A stretch of DNA of 64,000 nt, from NCBI GenBank assembly GCA_947179485.1, contig OX359249.1:51471402-51535401 (forward strand), read 5' to 3'. The stretch comes from Allacma fusca (taxonomy: Eukaryota > Arthropoda > Collembola > Symphypleona > Sminthuridae). The position numbers and the translations under genes were made by a program. Shown here piece by piece: positions 1-11,391 of the stretch; within the stretch, counting starts at the first letter, position 1; each line of letters begins with the position of its first letter. Below the pieces are notes generated by a model, which saw only the letters and a program-made list of their open reading frames with translations, was not told where the DNA came from and ran no database searches.

Positions 1-347
1 CGGGTACAAAAATCAAAACCGAAAGTTTTCGGGAAGCGTTTGTTAAAGCTGCCTTTTTGGATGAAAACGCACAACATGCATTTGCCAAGCATTTGTCAAC
101 TATAATTTGAAAACGCGACACAATTTTGACTTCCATGAAAATGAATCCTATGCATTTTCTGCCTGTTCGGGAAGGAACCGGAACCGATCCGGGAACCGAT
201 TTTATTTTCCGGATCGGTTCCGGGAAGGCAAAAATGTCCCGGACTCGAACATATCGGTTCCGGTTTCGGGAACAGCAAAGGGATTTTTTTCGGTTCGGGA
301 AAACGAGTCGGTTCGAGTCCATGTTTTTGGACCGTTCAGAAACACTA
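1..347. mobile_element. hAT-type MITE, GGTTCCGG-rich (copy A, cut by window start)
   Basis: Same repeat as the one at 5893-11391, in inverted orientation. It ends in CAGAAACACTA at 337-347, the complement of the TAGTGTTTCTG terminus of copy B. The interior is a degenerate array of CGGTTCCGG/CCCGAACCG motifs and carries no believable coding capacity. The other terminus and one target duplication lie outside the window. This copy has the sequence CAAAATTGTGTCGCG uninterrupted (reverse strand, around 107-125), which shows where the 5-kb transposon inserted in copy B. Confidence 0.8.
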
Positions 348-3300
348 CTTACCATATTTCGGAATGGAAAAAATGTGTGTCATGAGTCGTTTTGAAAACG
401 TTAACTTTGCTAAACTGTGATACAAGAGATAAGTTCAATACAATGCCGAATGATGTGAATAATGCAAGAGCTAATAATATTGGAATGATATTAATGGTTA
501 TACCGTTATACTAATATAATATAAACATACTGGCAGCACAAAAATCCAAACCATATTCCACACTGCTAACTGTAGTGGATTTTAAAGCTATGATTGACCA
601 CATTGTTCATCAATAATAAAATTGGACTATTAGGATTGAGTTGTAAGGATTAGATTCAAGTTTGCTCAATTCTTGGATTAGGATTGGGATTGATTTTTTT
701 TTTAAATTGCAATCCCGGATTAATAATCCATTCCCGGCCCTGACAGTTACATTCTTGGTGCTAAATCTCATCTTCATAGAAGGCTCAGCGATAAGAAATA
801 TTTGATTTATTTCTCCATTTTGAAGATAATTTTCTTCGAGATGTTTTTATTTCGTCCCCGTAGCTCAAAAAGTGATCGCATTTTGTAAACACAGTTCGGG
901 GAAGTGGATCAATATAGATTTTTGTCGGAAAAACTGTAATTTTAAATTAAATGCTTTGCTCAATTTTTGAAATTACAAAAAATACACGTAAATGTATACA
1001 AACGACATTAACATTTTGGACCGTTATGGGAAGTGAGGGGGAAGGTTATTCTTCCCGTTTGGATCGGCGAGGTCATGTAAACAACTTTTAACGACGTCAA
1101 CAAACTAAATTTCTTAAATTGAAACAAGAATTGAAGCACGGTGCAATTTAATTTTTGAAATTTGAAGTGAAAAAATTGGATAGGAAATCAAATATTGTTT
1201 ACCCTTCTGTGTTGCCCCTTCCATGGACTAGAATAGGAAAACTCTTTGGGGCACCCTGCTCATGTATCGTCGTGTAAAAATAAGCATGCGCCAATCTTAT
1301 GTATTCTTAATTATTCTATATGAAAATAATCTGTCATATGATCATTCTAATCTGTCGTGCAAAATCTTAATTGTCGGGAAAAAGTCTGCCGTGCAATGAT
1401 TCCAATCTGTAATGCAAAACCATTTATTTGTTGGGTTAAAATCTGTCGTGGAGTGATTCTATCATGTCGTGCATTTAATAATTATACCTCGTTATGAACG
1501 TCCATGAAAAAATTACAAGTTCAAAAATATCTCTTTCCCCACATCTTTTTCACTTTCGCTCTTGAAGCTGAATCTCCACAACCTTGTTTTTTTCACGAGT
1601 CATGCCTACAATCCTCAGCGTATGGAACTGTGGAATAGTTGAAACCCCAGGAAATTCGATATAAGCGAGTGTCAAAGGATACAAGAGAAAAAAAAGTAAC
1701 CGGGATCAAATATTTGTAATGTCTAAAATTCTCAAACAACCTCAACTTTCCCGTAATTTCTGGACGACTCGGACATAAATCTCACAAAGTCTTGGAATAA
1801 ATAATAACATACCTATTTGGAAATAATTTGGAACAGAATTTGGGTCAAACCGGGAACAACACATTTCCCATCATTCTATCTATACGAGGGAGGAGAAAAA
1901 AGGTGTAAAAGACCCTGTACATACATATACTTACATATTTATGTACATAATGTATGGTAGTTTGTCTGCCAATTGTTTTGTCCTTTTCCCTCTGACCCTG
2001 AAGAAAGTTTAAGGCAGAGCTGTTTCCGCAATATGTGGATGCCCGGAACTAAAGTGAGTACTGCGGATTTATAAGAGAGAGAGACATACATAGTAGACAT
2101 ACATAGTAGACATACATAGTAGACGGTACGGTGACGGGACGGGGATCTGGACGTACCTCGAAGGCGTGCTCTATTGTGGATTTGAAGAACCAAGATTTGG
2201 CGAGTTAGAATTGGGAATTGGAAGGTGGAAGATGATAGTGATATTGAGAGGTTGGGAAATAAAGGGATGTACATACGGAGAGCCCCGGCGTGTGCGATGG
2301 AATAAAGTGCTTTGGAAGACTGGAACTGGAGGTCGTGCGTGCACTATGTGGGGCGATGCAGTGCACTCGCGAAGTGAAGTGATTAGTATTAAGGGTTTGT
2401 TCAAATGTAATGTTGTAGGACGAAAAGGTTTATATGGTTGGGAATTGGGAATGGGAATGTTGGGATGCGTAGCGAAAAGTTGAGGCTGGGATTCGGGCGG
2501 GTACGGAAAAACTGACGGTGATTAGGAAACCGCGTGGCCTTTACATACTATAAACATAGGAAGAGTGGGTGCATGGAATCGGACTGGTGCTGTCGTCGTT
2601 TCATGTGCCTCCTCAACTCCTAAACTCCTAAACTCCTAACATTATCTTCGACCGAGCCCTATCACAGTGTGCGTGCCGTGCACGCTATTCATATAATTAT
2701 TACATACAAATATATTACACTTCCACAATAATCCACAACCCCACAACTAATTGTAAGTATTCATCTTTAGACAACTTTTAAATCCTTTCAACCTTTCAAC
2801 CGTCATAATATCACTTTTGCTCCCAGTGTACATAATAAGCCATATATGGGAGCGGAGTAGCGGAGTAGAATTAACCGAGTACTCCTAGGCTTTACATATG
2901 TGGAGCCACACTTCCTTCTCTATTTCGCATTCACTCAATTCAGCAGGTTGTTTGTTCGTTGCTCTAGTCGCCAATTACATTTTCCATCCTAGAATATTTC
3001 CCCCACCTTTTCATTTTTAACCTAAGCAACAGTTACCTTAACTGATTTATCTGAGATCATTTGTATGAAGGCCGGCTCCCAGAGCAACAAAGTTTCCACT
3101 TTCCAGTTCGTCAGTCCCATAAATCATACGGCTTACGTATAACTAAAACTACATGTACCATCTATAACAGCCACCATTCAACCTTCAGCCCTTAAGGTAA
3201 AACAGCTATAGTATATATACGTACTCATTCATTAGTCTTGTTTCATCCAGTTCTAATTTATTTTTTTTGCGTAAGTACCAAAATATTGGATTTACATGTC

Positions 3301-5264
3301 CTTATCACGACACCCTTCCGGCGGAATTAAATCTGTGAGTAGTATTTGATTTGTAAGTACTGGGGTTAGTTATCAGTTGAACTGACAATCTCTCACTAGT
3401 ATTTACAAACTTGAATGACGGTCACATGTAATGGTTTGAAGTTGAATGTGAAATGTGTCCAAGTATTCCAGTTGTGCTTATTGCTAATTTGAACGCATGA
3501 GAGGTCATAGGCAGGAGTAGGGCAAGACAGATCCACGTTTAATTCAATTTCCCCATTGTATTATGTTTGCATTAATCATTTACTTCCCCGTGTCACACAC
3601 AATGTCTTGTACTTGGCGGGTCGGAATAAAATGCGGGATCCAGCTGTTGGGGATTGTCGGACTTTGCCAAAAGGCGAAATGAAATGGGGGAAGAAGGAGG
3701 TGGTATAAATCTAGTTTAGTAGCTATTTTTAGATTTTAATAAGTTTAGTGTGTAGATGTCAAGTCTGAAAGAATCTGAGTGGAGGAAGGTATACTTTTTT
3801 CGGAGATATGATGGGTCACAGGTCACGCTCACCACTATTAGTAATTGCACTGAGGAAATTCGCCTCGTTCGTGAGCACTTACTTTCACTCCCGCTGCTCA
3901 GCTAGTATCACTTTCTGCTGTGTTTGTATACTGGAAGTAGTTACACTACTTACACCATTCTTCACCTAAGGGCCCTGTTATAAGACCAGTTAACGTGCCA
4001 AACATATTTAGTTAGGTTGTTTTCAATTCTAGGGCACTGATAGCAACCTTTACCTAGTACTGCCTTTTCTTCTGATTAAATTACTTATATAATTACTTCT
4101 TTCCAATGTATATTATAGAAGCATGAACTGCTTAATTGGCATAGTGACCTTTGACCTTCCTTCAAGTATGCATTTCTCCACTTTCGATTTTTATTAAAAT
4201 CTGAAAATACGCACTGAGCTTCCCAAGTACACCGATTTTTATTAAAATGTGAAAATAGCTAGTAAACTAGATTTGAACGGCGGGGTGAGGTAATAGGTGA
4301 CCAGATTATGATACACAATGGGGGTTTATGGTTTGTGTCGAAAAAATTTGGGAGATGACTAATTACATGCTGGCAGTGCTTATTTACTACTACATCCATT
4401 TCTAGACCTGTGTACCGGGCTTATCTACTAGTTACTTACTTACACGTATAATGAATCTTAAAATTCGAAAATGAATTAAATTCTCTTGCCTTAAATATTA
4501 AATGCACGTGAGTTGTCCGAGTCGGAGTTTTAGAGTGAAGTTACGAATGCCTTTTCGAACTACTCTGCGCTTTGTGATAGGGATTACACCATAATGGGGG
4601 CGTGAAGAATAATGATTTTGTTTATAAATTCAATTATGTACATAGTTACTACAGTGTACTTATCTTAAAACATATGTATGTACCTATGTACTTATAAAAG
4701 CTAAAGGCGGACCTTAGTAACACAGGGTCCTGGAAATTAAGTATAAAGGGATTGTAAATATTATTAGTAATTTAGAAGCTCAATTTATAGTCAGTCGGGT
4801 CAACCTACTTGGGTTACGGATATGGGGTACTACCCGAAGTTAGGGAAAGGGTCTTTTTAATTAATTTACTATGAACAATATGAGGACACTTCTTTGGTTA
4901 GGTAAGGAGGATTTTTACTTTACTGTTAATGACAGGTTTAAGGCAAGCACGATATGTACATCTTTTCGGTGTGACGTCTGACGTCTTAAGTCTTTATTTT
5001 GTAGTGTGCTGGCTTAACTCATCCGTTTTACAAACGGCCGCAAGAGTAAGCCAAATTAATCAAAAGCTTGATTTTCATTTATGTTGTAAAATTGGGATCG
5101 CATTTACTTCACTTGGTGGTTACCTAGCAGTTAGCAGTGTTTGAATAAGTAGTCTTGTTGAATTCAAACTCGGCTAGGTCAACACGAAGTTAGTAAATGT
5201 GGTCCCAATGTTAGCACAAAAATAATTGTGGGAATCAAATTATAGAGTTATTTCCTTATATGGG
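348..5264. other. intergenic, AT-rich, minor simple repeats, no gene recognised
   Basis: No exon of a known family was found. The stretch holds degenerate CTGTCGTGCA-motif repeats (about 1330-1480), a 13-bp tandem repeat of acatacatagtag in three copies (about 2084-2122), and an 8-bp ctcctaaa array (about 2610-2642). A GGATTGGGATT-motif tract at about 630-742 ends in CCCGGCCCTG and looks like one end of another hAT-type MITE. The open frames at 1939-2483 and 4929-5144 have no family resemblance and are probably chance. Confidence 0.6.
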
Positions 5265-5640
5265 CTAGAATTGGGGCATTGAATTGAATCGAAACATTTA
5301 AATCATGATTCAAAAAATTCATCATTGTCATTAAAATATTTAGGGATAAAAATATACCTACCAAAAGTTTTTTTTTTGCTCAAAATGTATTTTTAATATT
5401 GTTTTCAGTTGTAAACTATAAACGTGAATTTTTTCGTGTCTTATGTGTGCACTAACAGAACTGTGTCAAGCGTTGCTTGGATTATCAGATTTTTTAAATT
5501 ATATGTATTTTTGTTTTCAGAAAAAAAAATCATTTGAATCATGATTCGATTCAATTCAGTGTTTGAATTGAATTGAATTGAATCAAAGTTGATCTGATTG
5601 TGAGTTGATTCGAAAAAATGAATTTAATTGAACCGTTCGG
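5265..5640. repeat. degenerate GAATTGAATT/AATCATGATT motif tract
   Basis: A stretch dominated by imperfect GAATTGAATTGAATC and AATCATGATTC motifs, including CAGTGTTTGAATTGAATTG near 5556. It resembles the motif-filled hAT-like MITEs elsewhere in the window, but I could not pair two termini or find a target duplication. Confidence 0.4.
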
Positions 5641-6118
5641 ACTGCCGACCACCGTATAGTGTGCACAGATGATTTTTCAAATTAGCTTGACATGAATTCG
5701 TGCTTTAACGATTTAAGACTTGACCAGTGTATCACGTACTGACGAAAAGTAATATGCACTAAAAATATTTTATTCAATTTAGTTTGATCAAACAGAAGTT
5801 GATTTCTTCGATTGGTTCTATTATTTTTTTGGAAATCTTACGGTGACCGCCGCGGTGCAACACTTCGAGTGGGACGAAGAAATAGAAGTTATTAGTGTTT
5901 CTGAACGGTCCAAAAACATGGACTCGAACCGACTCGTTTTCCCGAACCGAAAAAAATCCCTTTTCTGTTCCCGAAACCGGAACCGATATGTTCGAGTCCG
6001 GGACATTTTTGCCTTCCCGGAACCGATCCGGAAAACAAAATCGGTTCCCGGACCGGTTCCGGTTCCTTCCCGAACCGGCAGAAAATGCATAGGATTCATT
6101 TTCATGGAAGTCAAAATT

Positions 6119-6330
6119 CCCAGATAGCACAGGGATATTGTGAAGATATTGTAGCGATGAAACGAAAGCATAAGATCTTCATCGCCGCAATGTAGAATTT
6201 TTTATGAATGATATCCTCACAATGTTCCTAGCTAGCGGATATGTCCGGGGATTAGACATCGCCAGAATGTTGCACAACCAGCTCTATGCAACTTAAAGCG
6301 TCGTTATGGCGATGTTATGTATGTATATAT
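6119..6330. repeat. left subterminal GCGATAT-type repeats of element 1
   Basis: Within about 200 bp of the left terminus, short variants of GGCGAT(A/G)T recur on both strands: ggatattg, agatattg, agcgatga, catcgccg, gatatcc, acatcgcc, ggcgatg. Subterminal repeats of this kind bind the accessory transposition protein in plant En/Spm; the role here is inferred. Confidence 0.6.
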
Positions 6331-6708
6331 TTTTGCGCTTTAAAATTTTATGACTGCTAAAGAATTGGTCAAAACTTGGTTTAGGATCTGCTGTTGTAAT
6401 TTATTACAACGAAATAATAAAAAAAGTTGACAAAAAATGAAAATAATTTGTTGCTGAAAAGTTTTTTTACATCATTCATAACAGCTAAACTGTAAAAGTC
6501 AGATTAAAAAACTACCCCGTAATTATGCATGGTAAATTAAATGGATTCAAAATAACAACCGTAATATTTACCGGTATTAGAAGTAACAGGGTTAGACTAA
6601 AAGGTGATGGAAAACTACGTTAGAGGATAAAATAATTAAACTTCATCAATATGTATACATCATATAAACTTTTGTTCTGATGTAAAAATTATTAGTGACG
6701 AAACACAT

Positions 6709-8490
6709 TTATTCATTTTCACACTGGTTGTTGCTCTCGTCTTGCCGAGCAGCATTTCTTCGTTCCTTTTTCTTCAAACGGTCCGCAGCATGTACAATGT
6801 ATGCTGAAATAGATTTTTCGATATCTGCCAGAGTACTCTCCTGCAGTGTTTTCTTCTTACTGTTTTTAATTGCATCTAAAATTACAAAAGTAATAATATA
6901 ATAAAAAACTGAATACGTAGAAAATAATAATTTATCAGAATTTCCAAAAATCGGTTACCATACTGGCGGGTAAGGGTAAACTTGATTTGAATTAATCTTA
7001 CTTGCAATTATAGGGACAATTTTCATGCCGTTAAACTTTTTCTTTCCCTTGCCCCCTTTCCAACTGTATAGACATGCTACGTCGTCCGTCAAAAGTCCCC
7101 TCAGCATTCTGAAAACCGAATCCCGTTCTGTGTTTCCTCCAATATGTGTCAAGTACTTAACCTACAATGTAAAAACAATCAATTAATACATTTTAATCAA
7201 AAATGTTCTAAAGATCATTAAAAAACAAGCCCCAATCATTAAAATGCACCGTTCGTGTCGTCAATTGCAATTTTAACCTTTTGTTTCACATTTGGATTCA
7301 AATGAGGTTTAAAAAACAACGATACATTTTTTTGCATTAAATAAACGTCAGATTTACCAGCTTTTGTTTCTTGGACACTTCCACCAATGATGCATCCCAT
7401 GCCTCCCAATCCTTCTCTGACGAAATGGGTAAGAACGTGTCAAATTCGTCATTCTCGTCAAAATTAGTTTCTGCAACGTCGTTGAGTTGGTGAAAGTTAT
7501 GAGAAACTGTTATGTTTAACGCAAGGTCACGCACCTGGTTCACTATTCCTTTGATTTCATTAAATTTTTTAACTATGTAGGCTTGAAAAGCTAAAACGGA
7601 ATTAAAAGTTCCAAAACGTAACCAATTTTTCAAAATCATAACTGGTATTTTATATAAAATAACCGTTCAGAATAAATGCGCACCCGTATCACCCAAAGAA
7701 GAACCTTCAAAAAGATCAGTTTGCGTTGACTTTTCTACACACACAATTACCCCACTCGGTGTGGTTTCAACAGTCGTCACTCCGCTAGAATTCGTGCTAT
7801 TATATCCGATGTCTGAGAAAATCATTTCCTGGTTTGAGGCTGCTCTTGGAAGAGTCTTTGAAGGTTTTCGCACTGCAAATGAAAACTCTAGATTAGTACT
7901 TACTATAGGTATAACTGAATAACCGAAATTACGCTGCCCGTTTTTTCCATCTATTTCGTATGCAAAGACAGGTACTTACATGGTAACGGTGGGGATGGAA
8001 GCGGAAACATTCCAGGTGAAAATGGAATTTGCTTTCGCTTTTTCGACCTCACAACAAAGCTTTCACTGTCAGTGTCATCATTGGGCACGGATTGGGAGCA
8101 TTGATTTTGTGATTCCAAGTCATCATCATCCATTTCACTTAGATCAGAGGTGACAGTAGAGCGGGTTAGTCCATGTGTTCTTGCAAATGTATAATTGTCT
8201 GTAAAATTTACGAAAAACATTTACTTAATTTAAATTAAACCGCAATTTATTCTACAACCTTCTTTAAATGCATGCTATTAAATAAAATTGGGGTAGAGCT
8301 AACCGTATGTCTTGAGAACTCTACAACGACAGGACGACCAATCAGGGCCTGGTATCTCACAGTTTCGAACACTTGCATCAAATTTACTAGAAGATTTATA
8401 CGGAGGCCATTTGGTAATCAACGAGATCCAGGAGGTTGAAACTAAAGCAGTTGAATTCTGCTCGTCAGGAAAGGTAACAATACTGTACAT
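6709..8490 (-). CDS. DUF4806-type transposon protein, element 1 (6 exons)
   Basis: Exons on the minus strand: 8304-8490, 7980-8198, 7684-7872, 7358-7641, 7002-7161 and 6709-6875. They give about 401 aa with no stop or frameshift. The N-terminal block (YSIVTFPDE...ISLITKWPPY) matches in layout the N-terminus of the element 2 protein (WVVVFPKEKTVEVVPFSWV). The middle is acidic, then basic (SKKRKQ). The C-terminal exons carry the DUF4806-like block with YLTHIGGNTERDSVFRMLR and LYSWKGGKGKKKF. Intron phases equal those of the element 2 gene, and the fifth exon is 160 bp in both. The ATG at 8490 lies 8 bp after the transposase stop; an in-frame upstream ATG at 8547 would overlap the transposase. 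DUF4806 has no established function. A DNA-binding partner of the transposase is a hypothesis. Confidence 0.8.
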
Positions 8491-8498
8491 TTCTGGAA

Positions 8499-10583
8499 TT
8501 ATAAATGGCTGTGAATTAGTGGCATAGCTGTGAACACATCGCCGCATTTGAACTTAAGATATTTTTTGGAAATAATATCCGCTGGCCAGTGGTTAAGTTC
8601 AGTTTCAAACGACCGAATCACAAATGAACCTAGCAATGACGAATCACAGGGCTTGTTGAAAAAATTCTGTACACCATGGGCTTTGAAACCTATTATATTA
8701 ACGGAATTGTTTTCAGAATTTCTTGAAAAGCTTCGTAATAGTACAAAGGTTCCATTATTTAGACGGCAAAAATTGTTTGGTGGATAATTTTTGAAGTTTA
8801 CATTCCCATTCAGTTTTAAAACCTTGAAATGCAAGTCATTGCTAGAGCCGTATCGGAAGTCCGGGATGTAGTCTATGCTAAGCAAGCTATTGCTGTTGAC
8901 AGTTTCTGACTCTTCCAAGAACTGCTCTTTCTCACTTAACCTTCGATGTAGCTGCTGTAACGAGTTCGAACTTTTTCGGAGTAGAGTCTTGAGTTTGCCC
9001 AAGTAATTCTCGTACTTAAAAGCTCCAAAATCGTCAAGTGGGCCTAATAATGCAGCGTCAGCAGCTAAATGTGATAAACCGTGAACGTTGAAGCTCATAT
9101 TTTCTTTACCGTAAAGTGCTGGAAACGATTGAATGAAATGTGACAGCAGTTCATTCGCATATTGGTTGTACATCTGATATTTTTCTGGATCAATTAGAAT
9201 TGCTATAGCCACATGTAGACACATGAAATGAAGATAATAATGTTCAGGTAAAATATTACGAAGCACAATCGGTCCAGTGTACAGGAGGAATTGTCTACAT
9301 TCAGTAGCTTTCCATCTGTCAATGTCTCGGACACATCTTGGCTTTCGCTGAAATTCATTAGTAATAAACGGTGACATATTTATTAAATTACGGGATAGTG
9401 AGTCCACCTGGTGTGATGGGAGCCGAAAATGTGTCACCGAACCTCTTAACCACATCCTTATTAGCTTTTTAACTAATCCAATGCACACCAAATGCATGTA
9501 TTCAAATGGAATTCTAGCAGGAATGTCGAATACTATCTCTTCCAGCGCACTTTTACCAATGTGGTGCTCTTCTTGAGTCTTGAGTCGGAACATCTCATTT
9601 GTACGGACTGGACAATTAATGGTTACAAAAATTACGCGGTTCTGGTAGTATTCCCCTTCTATTTTACATTTCAAGCACGAAAAGTACCCACTGTGACCTT
9701 TTGTTGCAGTAATAAAAGCTCTTGCTGGAGCGTCGGCAATAAATGAATGGAGAAATACATCAACTCTAACATTATTGTTGACCATGAAACCATTCAAAAG
9801 CAAATCTTTCAGTTCATCTAATGTTTTTTGCAAAAATGTTTGATTATTCTTGGGTTTGTTAGTGCCACAGTAAACTCCAATCACAAATGGTTTTCGCGAT
9901 AAATTGATGGCGCATCCCATTATTGGCCAGAACTGAGCGTTTGTACTTCTTGTTATAGGAATACCGTCGGTTGAAACTTGTAATATAACCACATGTGCAT
10001 CGTTGTCTGGCTTACAAAATTCACGATTTAAATGGCGAGTGATTCCAAAATGGATGTATTCTCCGGGTTCCATCTTTTCAGTTACAGATTGCCGGGGAGT
10101 CTTGAGTAATGTACGAGCGTCCTTTGGAAACTTATGGAAACATTGATGTTCTTTTAGGAGCTTTAGGATGGCATTTACACATGTATGGGTTAATTGGTGA
10201 TCAACGCATAGCTTGGCAAGTTGAACCATAAAAGAGATTCTTTCTTCGTCCGAATCATGATCCTCACTTTCACTGTGATCATTCCCATCACTTTCACTTT
10301 CGTCGCTGTCATTGGCTGTATTACCAGAACTGTTTGGTTCTGAACTATATTTATCCCAATTACTTTGAAAACAATTAATTTGGTCCGAGTTTATTTCATT
10401 AGCATTGGAAGGTGTTGCAATTTCTGATTCTAGAAGCCGGGATGCTTCTTCAGAATGCAATAAAACTGTCCGAGTTGTTTTAAGAATGGGTTCTTGATTT
10501 CTCAAATTTTTAAGTAAACTTAACTCCGCACTGGTGTCTCTAGCTACTTGTCGTCTATATTTACGCCTTTGTGATTCCTCCAT
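8499..10583 (-). CDS. Tnp2/DUF4218-like DDE-type transposase (694 aa)
   Basis: A single intact exon. The first ~80 residues are basic and the stretch around 85-120 is very acidic (Asp/Glu/Ser). The core holds blocks typical of animal members of the Tnp2-related family: FPKDARTLLKTPR, IADAPARAFI followed by GYFSCLKCKIEGEY (CxxC pair), IPFEYMHLVCIGLVKKL with the conserved MHLV, then WKATECRQFLLYTGP. A C-terminal DUF4218-like block reads FNVHGLSHLAADAALLGPLD...FKYENYLGKLK. It should catalyse excision and integration of its own element in the nucleus. The catalytic acids were not assigned. The frame ends at 8499, just before the start of the DUF4806 gene, suggesting one transcription unit or closely packed promoters. 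No stop or frameshift was seen, unlike the homologue at 44111-46912. Confidence 0.88.
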   Translation of the reverse strand: MEESQRRKYRRQVARDTSAELSLLKNLRNQEPILKTTRTVLLHSEEASRLLESEIATPSNANEINSDQINCFQSNWDKYSSEPNSSGNTANDSDESESDGNDHSESEDHDSDEERISFMVQLAKLCVDHQLTHTCVNAILKLLKEHQCFHKFPKDARTLLKTPRQSVTEKMEPGEYIHFGITRHLNREFCKPDNDAHVVILQVSTDGIPITRSTNAQFWPIMGCAINLSRKPFVIGVYCGTNKPKNNQTFLQKTLDELKDLLLNGFMVNNNVRVDVFLHSFIADAPARAFITATKGHSGYFSCLKCKIEGEYYQNRVIFVTINCPVRTNEMFRLKTQEEHHIGKSALEEIVFDIPARIPFEYMHLVCIGLVKKLIRMWLRGSVTHFRLPSHQVDSLSRNLINMSPFITNEFQRKPRCVRDIDRWKATECRQFLLYTGPIVLRNILPEHYYLHFMCLHVAIAILIDPEKYQMYNQYANELLSHFIQSFPALYGKENMSFNVHGLSHLAADAALLGPLDDFGAFKYENYLGKLKTLLRKSSNSLQQLHRRLSEKEQFLEESETVNSNSLLSIDYIPDFRYGSSNDLHFKVLKLNGNVNFKNYPPNNFCRLNNGTFVLLRSFSRNSENNSVNIIGFKAHGVQNFFNKPCDSSLLGSFVIRSFETELNHWPADIISKKYLKFKCGDVFTAMPLIHSHL

Positions 10584-10949
10584 TTAATTATTTAATTTAA
10601 CAGCCGTCTATAATTGTATACTTGCAGTTTACCATCAAAACAAAATCTCTTTGCACTCGAAATTTAAATTGGGGTGGAATTTCTAAAGGTTATCAATGGA
10701 ATAGTTTAGAAACAATTGTAATAACAAATATTTAAACCTGGATAATTTTATCTAAAACAAATATCACCTTCTGAACGTTCTTGATGTGAAGTCCTTCAAG
10801 AAAACTGAAGCAACCAGATTGATTCCGAGTCGTAAAGCCTTGTTGAGTAGATACTAGCATGCGTTGAGTACAAGTGGGGAAGATTGAATGTATGTAACGG
10901 TTAGCAAAAATATGATCGAACGTTGCCACGTGAAACGCGATGTTTAGAG

Positions 10950-11149
10950 GATGATAAAACGAGCATATGGCAATATCTATGAAACGTTAGTCAGGCGATA
11001 TCCCATGGACATAGACCTTTCTCATAGTTTTCAAATATTGCTTTATGTTGAAAAAAGGATATCGTATGCACGTGAAAACGGCGATGATAGGATTTGGCGA
11101 TATTGACGAGCATTTAGCGATATCTTAGCAACAATTTGTGCTGGCTGGG
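10950..11149. repeat. right subterminal GGCGATAT repeats of element 1
   Basis: The last 200 bp repeat the motif in several contexts: ggcaatatc, ggcgatatcc, ggatatcg, ggcgatgat, ggcgatattg, agcgatatc. They mirror the cluster at the left end. No gene lies between 10584 and the terminus, so the presumed promoter of the transposase shares this region with the repeats. Confidence 0.65.
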
Positions 11150-11391
11150 TTGTGTCGCGGTTTCAAATGATAGCTGACAAATGCTTGACAAATGAATGTT
11201 TCACTTTTTCATCCAAAAAGGTAGCTTTAACAAACCCTTCCCGAAAACTTTCGGTTTTGATTTTTGTTCCCGAAACCGGACCGAATGTAACGGTTCTTTA
11301 AACCGTTGACCCGAAACCGGACCGAAATTGAACGGTTCTTTAAATCATTGACCCGAAACCGAACCGGAACCGAAACCGAACAGAAACACTA

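Larger units (their letters stand above)
6119..11149 (-). mobile_element. two-gene DNA transposon, element 1 (Tnp2/DUF4218-like + DUF4806)
   Basis: A 5031-bp element inserted in the hAT MITE. It begins CCCAGATAGCACAGGGATAT and its other end, read inward, begins CCCAGCCAGCACAAATTG. The flanks are a 2-bp duplication TT (6117-6118 and 11150-11151), confirmed against the empty site in copy A. It encodes two genes on the minus strand: an intronless 694-aa transposase followed 8 bp later by a six-exon DUF4806-type gene. Both ends carry clustered GGCGATAT/ATATCGCC motifs. Both genes look unbroken, so the copy may be recent. The Tnp2/DUF4218 transposase class and short duplication suggest the CMC (CACTA-Mirage-Chapaev) group, but the terminus is not CACTA, so the exact superfamily is uncertain. 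Confidence 0.9.
5893..11391. mobile_element. hAT-type MITE (copy B), split by a 5-kb transposon
   Basis: Terminal inverted repeats TAGTGTTTCTG (5893-5903) and CAGAAACACTA (11381-11391) are flanked by a perfect 8-bp duplication GAAGTTAT at 5885-5892 and 11392-11399, the hAT signature. Without the nested element the MITE is about 466 bp, filled with CGGTTCCGG-like motifs and non-coding. The interruption lies between CAAAATT (ends 6118) and TTGTGTCGCG (from 11150). Copy A at 1-347 reads straight through this point. Confidence 0.9.

Noticed and set aside
310-320. Perfect pol III B-box (GGTTCGAGTCC) in the GGTTCCGG-rich MITE
   Set aside because: No A-box at the right distance and no cloverleaf. 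The motif follows from the CGGTTCGAG-type repeat itself, so no tRNA or SINE is called.
107-395. Overlapping open frames in the MITE at both strands
   Set aside because: They are by-products of stop-poor GGTTCCGG repeats and recur as mirror frames at 5774-6130.
2166-2483. 105-aa open frame on the plus strand
   Set aside because: No family signature; the reverse strand is also open, and composition suggests chance.
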